From Acholoe squamosa (lineage: Eukaryota; Annelida; Polychaeta; Phyllodocida; Polynoidae), in the NCBI GenBank assembly GCA_949317995.1, contig OX439040.1, positions 76,543,972 through 76,607,971 on the forward strand: a DNA stretch of 64,000 nt, in the 5' to 3' direction. This document shows, piece by piece, positions 34,943 to 46,036 of the stretch (the first letter of the stretch is position 1; every line of letters begins with the position of its first letter). Below the pieces are notes generated by a model. That model was not told the DNA's origin and did no database searches. It saw nothing but the letters and a program-made list of their open reading frames with translations. Both the position numbers and the translations under genes were made by a program.

Positions 34943-35341
34943 CCACGCCCCCTCCCCACACACACTCAAACTGCTAAGGACGGCTACTGTAAAACCAGGG
35001 CTATACGTCAATTTTCTATTTGCATTATTTTTCATATAAGTCAATATTTTCCCAAAGAGAGGTGTCGACTTATAGGCAGAGTTTGCATATACATGTATAG
35101 TTAATAGTTCTCAAGCACTTTTTCTATGGGTCAAGTTTGTTTCCCAAAAAGGGGGGTCGACTCATAGGCAGGGTCGACTTATAGTTAGGGTCGACTTATT
35201 GGTGAGGTTTACGGTATGTTATACCTTTTCACTGAGCATACATCAGCTTGGAGCTGTTTCAGATACCAAATGATAATAAGGTCAGCCCATAGGACTGAGC
35301 AGTCTGGTGCATTCAGGCATGAAGTATTAATCACTCGGGCG

Positions 35342-35591
35342 GATGCCTTTGAACATAACTGTTCTAGTCACAGCTTTCTAGCAGTGTAAGGATGGCCTTT
35401 GAACATAACTGTTCTAGTCACAGCTTTCTAGGAGTGTAAGGATGACCTTTGAACATAACTGTTCTAGTCACAGCTTTCTAGGAGTGTAAGGATGACCTTT
35501 GAACATAACTGTTCTAGTCACAGCTTTCTAGGAGTGTAAGGATGACCTTTGAACATAACTGTTCTAGTCACAGCTTTCTAGGAGTGTAAGG
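35342..35591 (+). repeat. 50-bp tandem repeat, 5 units, ending at the TTLL-B start codon
   Basis: Five near-identical 50-bp units (GAACATAACT recurs at 35351, 35401, 35451, 35501, 35551). ATGs recur at 35342, 35392, 35442, 35492 and 35542, and the sixth (35592) is the TTLL-B start. The four units from 35392 each hold an ORF of 15 codons ending in TAA, two bases before the next ATG (TAAGGATG). It may act as 5' leader if transcription starts upstream. Confidence 0.9.
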
Positions 35592-35822
35592 ATGGCTAGG
35601 CTCTGCCGAACATGGAGATACTATAAGGAGCACATTATCATCATTATGGTGGTTACAGCTATATGTATGTATAAAGGCTTTCTACAACATATCAGATCTA
35701 TTAATGTGAGGACTGTGCAGCTCACAGGCTTACAACTTGCTAAGCAAAATAAGCCTGTAATTAACTTTACACCAAATGCAGCACTAACCCTGCCACACAC
35801 AGCGATGGTTAACTGCGAAGGG
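35592..35822 (+). CDS. TTLL-B exon 1: start codon and membrane anchor
   Basis: The ATG is in good context (A at -3, G at +4) and opens a 77-codon exon ending in GTGAGT, phase 0. Residues about 14-28 (HIIIIMVVTAICMY region) form one hydrophobic span after a basic N-terminus, which fits a type II signal anchor. The rest (PVINFTPNAAL) aligns with TTLL-A exon 1. The ATG is the last in a ladder of ATGs spaced exactly 50 bp apart in the tandem repeat directly upstream, so the start rests on the anchor and frame and not on homology alone. Confidence 0.7.
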
Positions 35823-36181
35823 GTGAGTCCATATTTCATTTAATAATATTGTTATAAAAGTCTTGATTCCATCAAAGCCTACAGAAAAAAATGGCCAATT
35901 TGATTTAATTTGTAGCCAAAGGTATGTTATGAAATTCATTGGAAATACAAACTGGCCAATTTCAAATGATTTGAGGTAAAAGAATTGATTGTGTTCAGTG
36001 CTTCAATATTACTCCTAATGATAATTGAGGTGAACTCCTCAAAACTGCATAACACAAATCAGTCCCACAGGGTCATCCTGCTACATTAAAGCATTATTAC
36101 TTTTCAAAGGGTTCAACGGTTTCCCTGCAAAATGAACAAAGGGTTTCCCTCAACCAAATATCTATTTTTTTCTGAACATAG

Positions 36182-36334
36182 GACTTCATGAAAGCTGGAT
36201 GTAGTAAGTGTGAGGCACTCACCAGTCTGGGGTACAAGATTGTTAACTACACTGACCCTGTAGACACAGTCGACTTCCTGTACCTGAAAAAGGCTGAATA
36301 TTTACCACCTGGCTTCAACATCAAAGCAAACATG
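36182..36334 (+). CDS. TTLL-B exon 2 (CEALTSLGYKIVNYTD)
   Basis: A 51-codon exon, acceptor ACATAG, donor GTATGC, phase 0/0. It encodes SKCEALTSLGYKIVNYTD, then VDTVDFLYLKKAEYLPPGF. It is the counterpart of TTLL-A 8322-8474. The following intron is about 12.6 kb because it holds the PolB/TIR element and the 46-48.5 kb motif region. Confidence 0.9.
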
Positions 36335-37494
36335 GTATGCCTGATATTAATAATTGAAATTAGTGATCTCAAAGAAAGTCATACTGTCATGGGCCGCTTA
36401 AGTCCACCAGGTAGATATAGATTTCAATAATTTATTAACCCCAACGTTATTTGAGACAGACACTTATTTGAATCCTGTTTTAGTGGTTAAGATCGATTTC
36501 AGTACCTATTTACCCCTGTGTCTATTTGCAAGTAGAGCAGGCCAATATACAATTTCTAAAACCCTATTGAATTCTGTTCCGCATCTCCTTGCTTCATCCT
36601 ATAATTGGGATTGCTTAAAATTAGACGATCTTTTGGGCGGTAACATCAATATGAAGGTATTATTTGTCTATGGGACCTATCCATGGTCTTTATACAAGAG
36701 CATGGGCTGCTTTGATACCTTATAAGTGGGGCGGGGGATGTTTCTGAAGTTTTGCCCAAAGACACACCCACTAATGTACAGTCCATAAGGGGGAGGCTCC
36801 AAAATGCCCAAAGGTCTTTGAATTTTGAAAATCCATTTCTGATAACCAAAGTTATGTTATTTGTAATCTCTACATAGTTTGGGTGTGCCTTAAATGCAGG
36901 GACTTACAGCCATTCAGAGGGACACCATCACAGTGTTTGGCTAACTTTGTGTGCAGACCCCTGACGCTTTCCAAAGACCCTGTAGGTGGTCAATGGTCAA
37001 AGAGGGATTACAAATATTAGGTCAAAGGCAACACATTCCCTGCTGGACTAGTTCATAGTAGTAGTATAGTATGTATCAGAACGGGACTATAGCTAACCTA
37101 AGGATATTACTCACTGGGCATGCAGCCAATCAGAGGCCTCCCTTTTGGTGGGAAATTCAAAAATGGTCACGTGACCCAAACCCCCTGTGGTGTGCCGCCC
37201 TCTGATTGGCTGGCTGTTTAGGTAACGTGACCTCTATTATGCAAATAAGGTCATGTGACCCTAATTTGAATGGACCAATCAGAGGTTGTCATTTTGGTGG
37301 GAAATTTGAAAAATTCGGTGATGTCACTTTATTTTTTTTTATTTTTTTGCAAAAAAAAAAAAAAATGAAAAAAAAATGGAGACCTCTGATTGGTTGCTGA
37401 CCGGCTGGCTGGCTGTCCACACATCATACCGTCAGTCAGCTGTATGCAGCAAGCAAGCAAGTAAGCAAGTAGTTGCGTGACCTTATTAGCACAA

Positions 37495-37755
37495 AGAGGT
37501 GTGGTTTATTATGTAGATAAGGGTGCGAGTATAGTGAGATATTTTGTATATAAATAAAAAAAAGCAAGTTGAAAGCTTGCCAAGAAAAAAGAAAGAAAAA
37601 CAAAAACAAAAAGGGGAAATATTTGGGGAGGGGAGGGGGGCCCTTGGGGTGGGGAGGCCTTTTGGGAGAACCATTGGGTTGGGGGGGGGCCTTTGGGGTG
37701 GGTGGGGCCCCTTTTTTTTTTAGTAAACCCGCCCCTTGGCTAGGGGCGGGCTGGT
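37495..37755 (+). repeat. Left TIR of the PolB element
   Basis: Inverted copy of 45832-46036. Shared order: AGAGGTGTGGTTTATTATG, TATAGTGAGATATT, a G-rich run with GGGCCCTTGGG, then GGGGCGGG and TAGTAAAA. Confidence 0.85.
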
Positions 37756-37830
37756 TTAGTAAAATTAAAACTTAACAAACAACTTTTTTTCATTTTTTTA
37801 TTTTGATAAATAATATTTACACTTTATTAT

Positions 37831-38067
37831 TTACAAGTTGCTAAATGCAAATTCACACTCTCTACATAATATAGACGAATATTGGAGAGAAACATGACAC
37901 CATTCACACATTGAGATGTACACATTCGACTTGCGTTTGTCATTATTCAGACTGTACATGGTGTAATCTTGGTGTACAACTTTGGAGCAAGTACCCTCTT
38001 GAAATGAAGGATAGGTGTAAGCCATATTTCCCATCCACATCTCATCGATATCACAAGTGAAATCCAC
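37831..38067 (-). CDS. Small Cys-containing ORF at the end of the PolB element
   Basis: A 78-residue frame (MDFTCDIDEMWMGNMAYTYP...) ending in CEWCHVSLQYSSILCRECEF, which has C-x2-C...C-x2-C spacing like a zinc ribbon. It lies 12 bp beyond the preceding ORF and could be its frameshifted extension. Confidence 0.4.
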   Translation of the reverse strand: MDFTCDIDEMWMGNMAYTYPSFQEGTCSKVVHQDYTMYSLNNDKRKSNVYISMCEWCHVSLQYSSILCRECEFAFSNL

Positions 38068-38079
38068 TGAAGCGCTATA

Positions 38080-38559
38080 CTAAGTACTCCATTCAGTTTG
38101 TCTGGACATGATACTTCTCAGTTGAGCAGCTGGTACACCGGGGTAAGGAGCTTTGCTACACAACATTCGGTCGACACACTTTTGACAAAAAGAGTCAAAT
38201 GGTCCCTTTGAACAATGACACATTTTTCTCCAGAAGTCTGAGCTCTCTTGCAAAAGAGAAAGTAACATGTTGATCGATTCTATCGTATATCGCCTTTTGA
38301 CGAAAGCACATGTGTTCTCGTCATGGAATTGATATACTCCTATAACTCTATCTGTGATGCTACCAACCATTCTTTGAAACGCATCTTTGAAACACACACT
38401 CAAAGAATCAAATACATCATTAGAAACTAACATTTTATGAACACCTTGGTTTAACAACGGAGCCTTAAAGAACAAAACATCTGATCCATCTATTATTTCC
38501 CAAGTGAAAATGGGATCGCAGGCACACATTGGCTTGTTTTTTTGTTTTTTTTTCAACAC
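38080..38559 (-). CDS. Unknown ORF downstream of PolB
   Basis: A 159-residue open frame starting MLKKKQKNKPMCAC, with Cys pairs near the end (CHCSKGPFDSFCQKCVDRML). It lies about 120 bp after the PolB stop in the same direction, inside the TIR element. I do not recognise it. The C-x-C...C-x2-C set could bind metal. A small late gene of the element is the simplest guess. Confidence 0.45.
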   Translation of the reverse strand: MLKKKQKNKPMCACDPIFTWEIIDGSDVLFFKAPLLNQGVHKMLVSNDVFDSLSVCFKDAFQRMVGSITDRVIGVYQFHDENTCAFVKRRYTIESINMLLSLLQESSDFWRKMCHCSKGPFDSFCQKCVDRMLCSKAPYPGVPAAQLRSIMSRQTEWST

Positions 38560-38680
38560 TGATACACGAGGTAAGTCGGTGGACGAAGTAGATGAAGTTA
38601 ATACACGAACAAAGGGTATTATCTCACCGGCATCTACATCTACATTTTTTTTTTTATATTATATTTTTTTTTTATTATTT

Positions 38681-41600
38681 TCATAACTCTAAAGCACTCG
38701 TCGTCACCCCGTCAGAATGTATGCGACGCTTCACATATAAGTAAGTCAGTCCCTTTTTCTCTATCATGTAAGTGTGCATTTTGTTTTCTATTACTTTAAA
38801 ATTTGTATTAACAGCGCGGATAGTTTTTTGTTTCAAAAGAACATCCAAGAAGTCTTTGGGTTCTTGAACATTTTGTTTTTTTATGACACCCTTTGCACTC
38901 CATTTCTTTGATTTTCTTTCACCTGTCGAGTCTTTATCATAGCAAATGTAAGTCTTGGAGTTGAGACTTAGAATTCCATTGCCCTCCCACTCGGATTTGA
39001 AAAGACCCGGAGTTCTCTGATCGTGAATGTAGCATTTCTGACAACAAGCGAAGGGGATCCATTCTTTGACGCCTTGGGATTTTATCTTTACGAAAAGCTC
39101 TAAGTGGTCATCGCACACCGCTGTTGGAATCCAGTTTCTTTTCTCTCTGAAGTACGATTCTCTCAGGTCGGGTTTCACAAGTTGGTCCAATGATTCACCG
39201 CTGAGAGCCATGTAAAGACTGTCAGTGTCCATTTAACAAAGAGCGTAATCGCGGCGATCAATGAATTTATCCAAAAATGTGAACTCTAACATTTTTTTTA
39301 ACTTGGCGTACTGGTACACCATGAATCCTATTTGAATAGGAATATTGTTCCTGACTATTTTTGGTTGCAGTTCGACTTCAAAGAGATCTGTGCTCAACTC
39401 TGTACCCTTTTTGAACCGCCACAAATAGGTCAATAATTTGAACGTTCGACCTCTAGTGTATTTCACAGTGGTATGTTTTTCTTTGTTGCAAATTCTTTTA
39501 CCATACATGGTGTTTCCCATCAACTTGTAACAGTCTGATAGAATTTTCTCGTTCGCGTTTACATCACCACGTCTTAGCACCACGGTTACTTCGTCTGCGA
39601 AACCGGCGAAGGGACTTCTAGGAAAATATTCTATGAACAGGTGCACTTCGGTGACTGTTAAACAACTGGTAAATACCACTTAAGAAGAAGCGTTCCCGAG
39701 AGAATCTTTTTCCATGGTAACTACCTATCAAGGATCTTTGAGGGGCGTTCATCACGTTTTCGTTGTTCGCAAAGTCTGTCATGTGAGGTCCTATGTCGGA
39801 TTTCGAAATGGTCACGTTCTTGAAAACAGGAGTCATTTCTTTGAAGTATTCACATAGGTGAGGAGGATTAGGCATGTCCACCTGAATCAAACCGAACATT
39901 TTCCGGTCTTTCACAGAGGATATGATATCGCTCTCTGTCATGGGTTGTGCGGACGCAATAACCTACGGATCCTGGTTTTTCATCGTTCTCCATTCACACT
40001 CCCATACGATGATCAACTTGTAACCTAGAGCTTTTAAGTAAATGCTTACTCTAGCTGTTCTGTCACGTTTCTCGTCCCTGTCTGAAGCACACGGATATCT
40101 GTGCAGCGATATGCACTCGTGAGCGTGGAACCAACAACCATGAAATTGGGAAACGGTGTTAGAGGACAGGTGAAAATGGTCTACGTGAATTTTTCGACTA
40201 CCTAGAGATACCTCCCCCCCTTGAAAGTGTGGCGAAGTTTCACGCTGTGGGCGTGCTCCATGTAGCGCAACCACTTTAAAGCGCTCTTAGAGTGTCTTTG
40301 CCTGATTTTCGGTTTGAACTCGATCTCGGGTCGTCTCACCAGGTAATAACCTTTGCAGTGTACTTCGCTCATGCAGCGCAAGTACAGAGAGTTAACATCT
40401 ACACCTAGGATGTGCTCGCACGTTCTCGCTCCTTCGCCGTACTTGCGTTCCCTTATCAGGGTGGTACCCTTCTCGTGAAATCTATGGAAGATTATGGAAC
40501 GACCCCTGACCAGATTTTTTTTTTATTAAAGAGTGGAGGTGGGAGTCGAACTGGTGGAAGGTCACGAATGGGGTCTCCGTGGTTTGAAAAAGGAACCGTA
40601 AAGTCAAATCCGGAAGGGAGATGCCATCTTTGAACATGTCAATGTTCTGCTCCCTGAAAAATTTAGCGTGCCTCTATGAAGGGTTTGACGCCTTTGTTGT
40701 TGTAGTGGATCAAGTAATCTCTGAAAGTTTGCATGTTCTGTTCGGACCAAACTTTTTCAAATTCGGCGTAGTCAGTTTCAGACATCTTGGTACCAGTCAG
40801 TTTGCTGTCGAATGCAGATCTTGGTGGTAGTGTTCTGTTTTCCAGTTTCCTTGTAGATGTCATCCATTATTAAGGAAAGTGTCCTTTGTGCTGATTTCTG
40901 GTGAAAGCTAGTAGATAATACGCGTAGTTATAACCAGGTGCCAAATAGTTTACTACATCCAAGAAAGCAATGTGTCGAGTGTAAATCGACAAGTATTGGT
41001 TACTTCTCTTTATGATGCTGAATTCTTCGTTCTCTCGCTCTTTGGAGGAGAAGAACAAGTGAAGCTGTACTTTGATCAGATTTAAGTCATAGCACCCCGA
41101 GTTGAAACCTACGACCAGAACTTGGCGGAGATATCTCAGAAGTTCAACTAAAGGGTGTCTTGTTCGAGTTCCATTGAAGTCAACACCAGGAGGACTGAAC
41201 ACCTCCTCTAGGTGGAGCGCTTCAGCTATCCTCTCATCTAACTTCGCTAACATCGGTTGGTAAAGTTCTAGCACTGCTTCCCCGATGATTTTTGGGGTGT
41301 CGTTTATGTAATTCAAAACTTTATCCAACAAGAGGTCTGAATCTGTGTCGGATTGTCTCATGAAGCAGACCGGACCTGGAAAGTCGTATGCGATGCTAGC
41401 CGACAGAGGGACGTGTTCCCACAGGACTGACACGTGTTCGGTCGACAGCTCTTTGGGCGGTCTGAAGAAAGCTTCAAAATCGAAGGTAATTTTATAACGG
41501 TACATTTTTAAATTTCCGTCGGGAGGAAAAATGGAAAAATATGCTAGTGCTTCGAAAACCGTTTTCGAGATTTGGTAGATTCCACCTACGTATTTCAAGG

Positions 41601-42031
41601 CGACTTGTCTGCAAGGGGAAAGTTGGTTCCTGTGTCTTTTCAGTAAGAACTTAGTCGTGAACACCGACTTATACTTGGGATATTCGTAGATGCCAGCGTA
41701 TTCATTGAAATCCGTAACGATGGACACATGCAAACCGTGTGTCGTGGACAGGTGTAGGTTGACTTTACCTCGGGCGGCCGATGTTTTGGAAGGCGGCCTG
41801 ATCAGGGTAACTCGGTTTTTTAGGTTCTGACCCCTCACTTTACGGGTGGTGTAAACTGCTATTTCTATATCCAACAAGTTCTCTAACGCGGGTAAGTCGC
41901 TGATGACCAAACCTGGAAAGAATTGAACAGACGCAATTGAACAATTTTGAAGCATGTTTGCCAGTCTTGTATAAGTGAAAGTATATGCAGCGAAAGACGC
42001 ATAACTTGTCCCTGTTGGGAAAATCTAACAC
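38681..42031 (-). pseudogene. Protein-primed family-B DNA polymerase remnant
   Basis: Ordered minus-strand pieces of one viral/transposon-type PolB. The N-terminus and 3'-5' exonuclease (41955-40870) have FDFEA and FNSGCYDLNLIK. A linker region follows (40863-40663, 40274-39963, with HGCWFHAHEC). The polymerase core (39941-39233) has LIGSYHGK and NTMYGK. The catalytic MDTDSLY block and C-terminus are at 39232-38681 (RTPGLFKSEWEGNGILSLNS). Breaks include an in-frame TAA directly before MDTDS, a stop near 39960 and a frameshift near 39660. Described as an old, inactive copy; polymerases of this type replicate linear element DNA. Confidence 0.85.
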
Positions 42032-42447
42032 ACCTCTCTTTTTAAGTCGACCCTATTGGGAATTCTCTGGGTCCTATGTAAATGCAAACATTCAAATTGT
42101 TGGGAAAAAGAACTTTCCACTTGGTGTCAGAGTCGCAAAGTTTCTGTACTTCTTCGGAAGTGATAGTGTTTTCCATGAGGGAGAGAAGCTCTTCCAAAGT
42201 TTCTGAATTAGTTATGGTGGGGAGGGGTTGTAAAAGAGGCGCGTTGTTTTGGGAGGCATGAAAGTAGCATAGCTTGTTTCTGTTTTCTCTGTTTTCTCTA
42301 TCTATTTATCTACACAAAGTTTATGCATCTACATTCACGTCATATAAAGCATATGTCAGCACTAGCTCACACACGTTTCAATCAAAATTTATCAAGAAAT
42401 TGAAGAATAATCTCTTTTTTTGTGACCCAGTTCTTTCAGTCCCTTGG

Positions 42448-42650
42448 TCAAAAGCGCCACACTGTCCTGTGTCGGAGTTTTCTTGGGTCCTTCGTACCTG
42501 CGCACGTGGATGACGTTCTTACCCTTGTAATAGCTGACAGCAACATACAGCGAGCTTTCCGGATCCAGAACGACGAAGCATGTGTTGTAATTGGGTAGTC
42601 CTTGGGAAACTGTTCTGTCGCGTATCCGTACCTCCTCTTAGATGTCATTG
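42448..42650 (-). pseudogene. PC4-like domain fragment (possible)
   Basis: In one minus frame around 42540-42420 the sequence reads YYKGKNVIHVRRYEGPKK followed by TPTQDSVALLTKGLKEL. That is the pattern of a PC4/p15-type ssDNA-binding domain (K-G-K...I-R-x-Y...G...L-x-x-L). It is out of frame with the ORF above (42638-43264), so the gene is frameshifted. Family call by pattern only. Confidence 0.4.
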
Positions 42651-43731
42651 ACGGTCGCTATTAGCTTGAGGAGTGCGTCAGTGGTGAAGTTTACTTTTCT
42701 GGTGGGCGTCGAGGTGCACTTTACGGCACTGTAGCATTCCTTGGAGATCCTAACCCCGTCGAGCCAGATCTCTAGCTTCAAACTGGCGATGAAGAACTCC
42801 AATCTGGGGACTGTGGAAGGTGTAGGTGGTTCACATTTCACTACCGCTTTTCTCTTCTTGGACGCCTGGTCACCACTCTTGGTAAAATGCCTCTTGATAC
42901 CCGTAAAGGGTTTCAAAGTAAGAAGAGAAGTACCATCAGTGTGAGCTGAATCAACAGCAGAACCAGCAACAGGAGCAACGCTCGCGTCGGTATCTCGCGA
43001 CTTTTGAGAAGATGATAGCCACACCCAGCCGTTCGTGTTTGTGGAGGGTGAGTAAGTCGGAGAGGTAAGATAAAGCTTGCTCCGACTCTGCTCAACGTCG
43101 GTCTCCCCTGGTGGATAGCAGAAGCCGGTGGTTTTTAAAGAGTTCAAGATAGTGTAGGTGAGTAGATCGGGTGATTTTTGAGCAACCACTGCTCCTCCTC
43201 CTTTTCCTCCTCTTCCTCTGTTTCTACCAAGTGGTGGGTCTTCAAATAATGCGTATGAGTGCAATCGTGTGTGTCTACGTCAGCTGTAGTTACACCAGCA
43301 CAGACTTCTCCAGCGTTAGCATCAGCATCAGCATCAGCAGCAGCAGTAGCAGCAACAGGGGTATAAAACATCGGTGTCCAGTAAGAAGGTGTATAAGACC
43401 CACCGTCAACAGCAGCTCCGACGTTATCAGCAACAGTACCAGCAGCAGTAGCAGCAGCAGTAGCACCAGCAGCAGTAGTAGCAGCAGCAGTAGTAGCAGT
43501 AGTAGTAGCAGCACCAGCAGTAGTAGCAGCAGCAGCAGCACCACCACCACCAGCAGCAGCACCACCACCACCAGCAACAGCAGCAATAACACCACCACCA
43601 CCCATTACACCACATGGGTTGTAAGCAGGAACTGCAGTAGTACAATCTTCAGCAGCAGGAGAAGACAATGAAGTCTTGTTGGTCCTTCTCATCTTCCTTG
43701 AGAGCTGTAGCTTAGACAGTCTTCTACTCAT
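42638..43731 (-). CDS. Element protein with Ala/Thr/Gly triplet-repeat tract, frameshifted
   Basis: It opens with ATG at 43731 (MSRRLSKLQLSRKMRRTNKT), shortly downstream of a TATA box. It runs into a long Ala/Thr/Gly tract built from GCA/ACC/AGT-type triplet repeats (43420-43600), then passes into the frame of 43264-42638 (KSPDLLTYTILNSL; KRHFTKSGDQASKKRKAV). The junction near 43200 is a repeat-rich region prone to slippage. The basic C-terminal region may bind nucleic acid. Function unknown. Confidence 0.45.
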
Positions 43732-43780
43732 GGTGAGGGTTGCAAGGAGAGTGTGAGTGAATGAAATTTTGCTCCCTCCC

Positions 43781-43788
43781 TTATATAC
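43781..43788 (-). promoter_or_regulatory. TATA box of the minus-strand element genes
   Basis: The minus strand reads GTATATAA about 50 bp before the ATG at 43731, with a TCACTCAC initiator-like word at about 43755. Confidence 0.6.
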
Positions 43789-44583
43789 GCCTCTGGAGAT
43801 AAGTCGCTTAGTGCAGTTTGAATAGATGAAAGGTGGCTTTGACGTCTCTTCTTAGAAAAGAGGATTAATCCTGTAGTCACAACAGAAGAGGTCCTAACTC
43901 GGTAGGGGGCCTATAAATCCAATATTTTACCTGCCCTCCACAGGGGAAATAAACAATAGGAGAATCCAGATAAAAACTTCACTCTATTCTTAGATCATCA
44001 AAGGTTAGGTGAAAAAAAAAGAAAGTTCTAGCAAGATCAAAGTCAGCCTTTGATATCTTTCTAGAAAAGAGCTCTAATCCTATGATCACAGAGATCCCCA
44101 CTCGGTAGGGTGTCTATAAATCTAATTTCACCTGCCCTCCACAGGTAAACCAAACCGTAGGAGGATCCTGATGAACGTTCGTCTAAATAGGATTAGAAAA
44201 CTTCAAAGAGTAGTCATAGCAATTACACACCCCTGTTAACAAAAGGAGAAGTAAAAATTAAGAAATCTCATAATACCTTAACGAGCGAGCCTCCCTCACA
44301 CCTGTAAATTGAATTAAGCTAATTATCACAGTTTAATTCCATTTAATCCCGCCAAAATACAGTTATCACAATACCTTTCCACCTGTTTTATGTCAACAGA
44401 TCTAAAAGATAAGTCTTTACACAGAATGAAAGCAATCACCTTAATTTTCACCAAATACACTTGTCACAACGTCTTTTCCCCTGTTTGATGTTAACAAATT
44501 CAAAAGACTCATGCTGATAAGCCGCTACACAGAAAGGAAAAGGTGGTGGTAAGTATCCAGCTGGAAATAGGCTTAGATCATCC

Positions 44584-44590
44584 TATATAA
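44584..44590 (+). promoter_or_regulatory. TATA box of a divergent plus-strand gene
   Basis: CTATATAAAG lies 24 bp before an ATG at 44608. With 43781-43788 it makes a divergent promoter region of about 800 bp that contains two diverged direct repeats (about 43845-43975 and 44050-44175), each with CTATAAAT. Confidence 0.5.
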
Positions 44591-44607
44591 AGCACCCCAA
44601 TTTCTCT

Positions 44608-44835
44608 TTGGAAGGATATATCACTGCTGACCACTACGACTACCGCACCTACCGCCACTACCTTTACCATCACCAGCACCACCTACCCGCCGGCTCCCTG
44701 CCTACCTGCTTGCCTACCGACCTTCATCAAGTGATTTCTGAAGTTTTTGCAGGCAAGATGAGTCTTGAAAATAATCCATCCCTATCTGACTCTGGAAAAA
44801 ATGAAGCTTCAAAATCTTTGTTATTACCAATATGA
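44608..44835 (+). CDS. Short ORF after the divergent TATA box
   Basis: A 75-residue frame (MEGYITADHYDYRTYRHYLY...) just below the TATA box. Tyr/His-rich at first, acidic/Ser later. I do not recognise it. It may be the first exon of a gene whose later part is at 45297-45574, but no convincing donor is seen. Confidence 0.3.
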   Translation: MEGYITADHYDYRTYRHYLYHHQHHLPAGSLPTCLPTDLHQVISEVFAGKMSLENNPSLSDSGKNEASKSLLLPI

Positions 44836-44934
44836 AGGGCCCTATCATCCCCTACTTTGGTGAAAAAATTGTGTGTCTACCAGCAATTGTCTCCATATGA
44901 GAGCAGCTTATGTGAAATAATTCTGATAAAAGTA

Positions 44935-44998
44935 CCAGACTTTACGTAACGTCTGGTATAAAAGTACCGGACTTTACGTAATGTCCGGTACTTTTATC
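44935..44998. repeat. Tandem hairpins of TAAAAGTACCGGACTTTACG type
   Basis: AAAAGTACCAGACTTTACGT, ACGTCTGGTA, AAAAGTACCGGACTTTACGT and ATGTCCGGTACTTTTAT give two nested palindromes inside the PolB element. Confidence 0.8.
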
Positions 44999-45296
44999 AT
45001 CATGTAGGAGGCAGTCTACTGTGCATGCATAACTCAAATTTTGTTCCATTCTGTAATTGAAGTCAATAATAGGCATATTGGCCTTGTTATTTCATGTGTT
45101 TGTTATGCATAATGGGACATTTTTATATTACTGAGAGCAACTTCAATTACCTCCATATTTCATTATTTTGGTACCGGATGTTACATGACACAAAACAAGC
45201 AATAAAAATGGAGCCGGATGGCCTAGATCGGTATTTTTTGGTCTTCTGAGCTGATTTTGTTAAGGTTATATAAAGTAATTAGAAAATTAGTTTTTC

Positions 45297-45574
45297 AGGG
45301 CCTTCAAGGACAAAATCTTACACTTTCTGACGACCTGACCCATATGTGTATGGAAATGTTCCAAACCTGGTGGTCTAAAACTACGGATTATGCCAGATGG
45401 GGAGAACTCCACCATGCCTTCATGAGTGTTCATCGACAAGATCTGTTACTTCAGTCACAGAGCTTTTTCAAGACGCACAAATTGGATTATAACAATCCCG
45501 ACCAGTTTTTAATGGAGAGGTACTTTGTTGAAATTGAACTCTCTGGACTACGAGTTGCAGCTTTTCAGAAATAA
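45297..45574 (+). CDS. Possible death-fold-like segment in the PolB element
   Basis: Following TTAGTTTTTCAG (a good acceptor) the frame reads LTLSDDLTHMCMEMFQTWWS, then DYARWGELHHAFMSVHRQDL and on to a stop at 45574. The M-x-x-W-W...W-x-x-L-x-x-A-x-x-x-x-x-R-x-D-L pattern is that of a death-domain helix pair. No other support; it could be captured host sequence or chance. Confidence 0.3.
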
Positions 45575-45831
45575 GAGTCAAGGACACAGTAGATAAATGA
45601 GAAACAACATATATACACCAGACACCACGGACAACATATATGAACTGACCAAAGACCATCCACAATGAATCGCGATTCATGTATAGATAAGACACCGAGA
45701 TAGTTTGTATGTAAAAAAAAAAATGAAAATGAGATTACGACAAATAAAAAGTGGAATGAGCACTACTCCATATGTGGGTTCTACTGTATTTCTATTTGAT
45801 ATTTAACTACCTTATGTAAATTTTACTTTTA

Positions 45832-46036
45832 CTAAACCCGCCCCTAGCCAAGGGGCCCCACCAACCCCAAAGGCCCCCCCAACCCAATGGTTCCCCCAAA
45901 GGCCTCCCCAACCCAAGGGCCCCCTCCCCTCCCCTCCCCTCCCCTCCCCAAATATTTTCCTTTTATTTTTTTTTTATTTATATAAATAATATCTCACTAT
46001 ACTTGCACCCTCATCTACATAATAAACCACACCTCT
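45832..46036 (-). repeat. Right TIR of the PolB element
   Basis: Reverse complement of the left TIR with scattered differences, including repeats of the CCCCT unit at about 45920-45950. Confidence 0.85.

Larger units (their letters stand above)
31581..35341. other. Intergenic stretch upstream of TTLL-B
   Basis: Contains MITEs, hairpins (a GGTTCACGAGTTGTGGG foldback at about 31685-31740) and the CA repeat. The TTLL-B promoter should lie in or after 34.5 kb, but no TATA box or initiator stands out. Confidence 0.4.
37495..46036. mobile_element. PolB-encoding TIR element (Polinton/adintovirus-like), degraded
   Basis: Inverted repeats of about 210-260 bp bound an 8.5-kb unit: 37495-37755 and 45832-46036. 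They start AGAGGTGTGGTTTATTATGT and contain a G-rich section. Inside, on minus, lie a family-B DNA polymerase remnant and two smaller ORFs. Upstream of them lies a GC-triplet-rich ORF with its own TATA box. On plus there is a divergent TATA box and short ORFs. TIRs starting AG and a PolB gene fit Polintons and relatives, but I see no integrase, capsid or packaging ATPase and no 6-bp duplication. It is likely a decayed or minimal member. Confidence 0.7.

Noticed and set aside
34839-35039. Thr-His repeat ORF
   Set aside because: Translation of a (CA)n microsatellite.
43427-43645. Cys/Trp-rich and Leu/Val-rich frames in the triplet-repeat tract
   Set aside because: Alternative frames of the same GCA/ACC triplet repeat.
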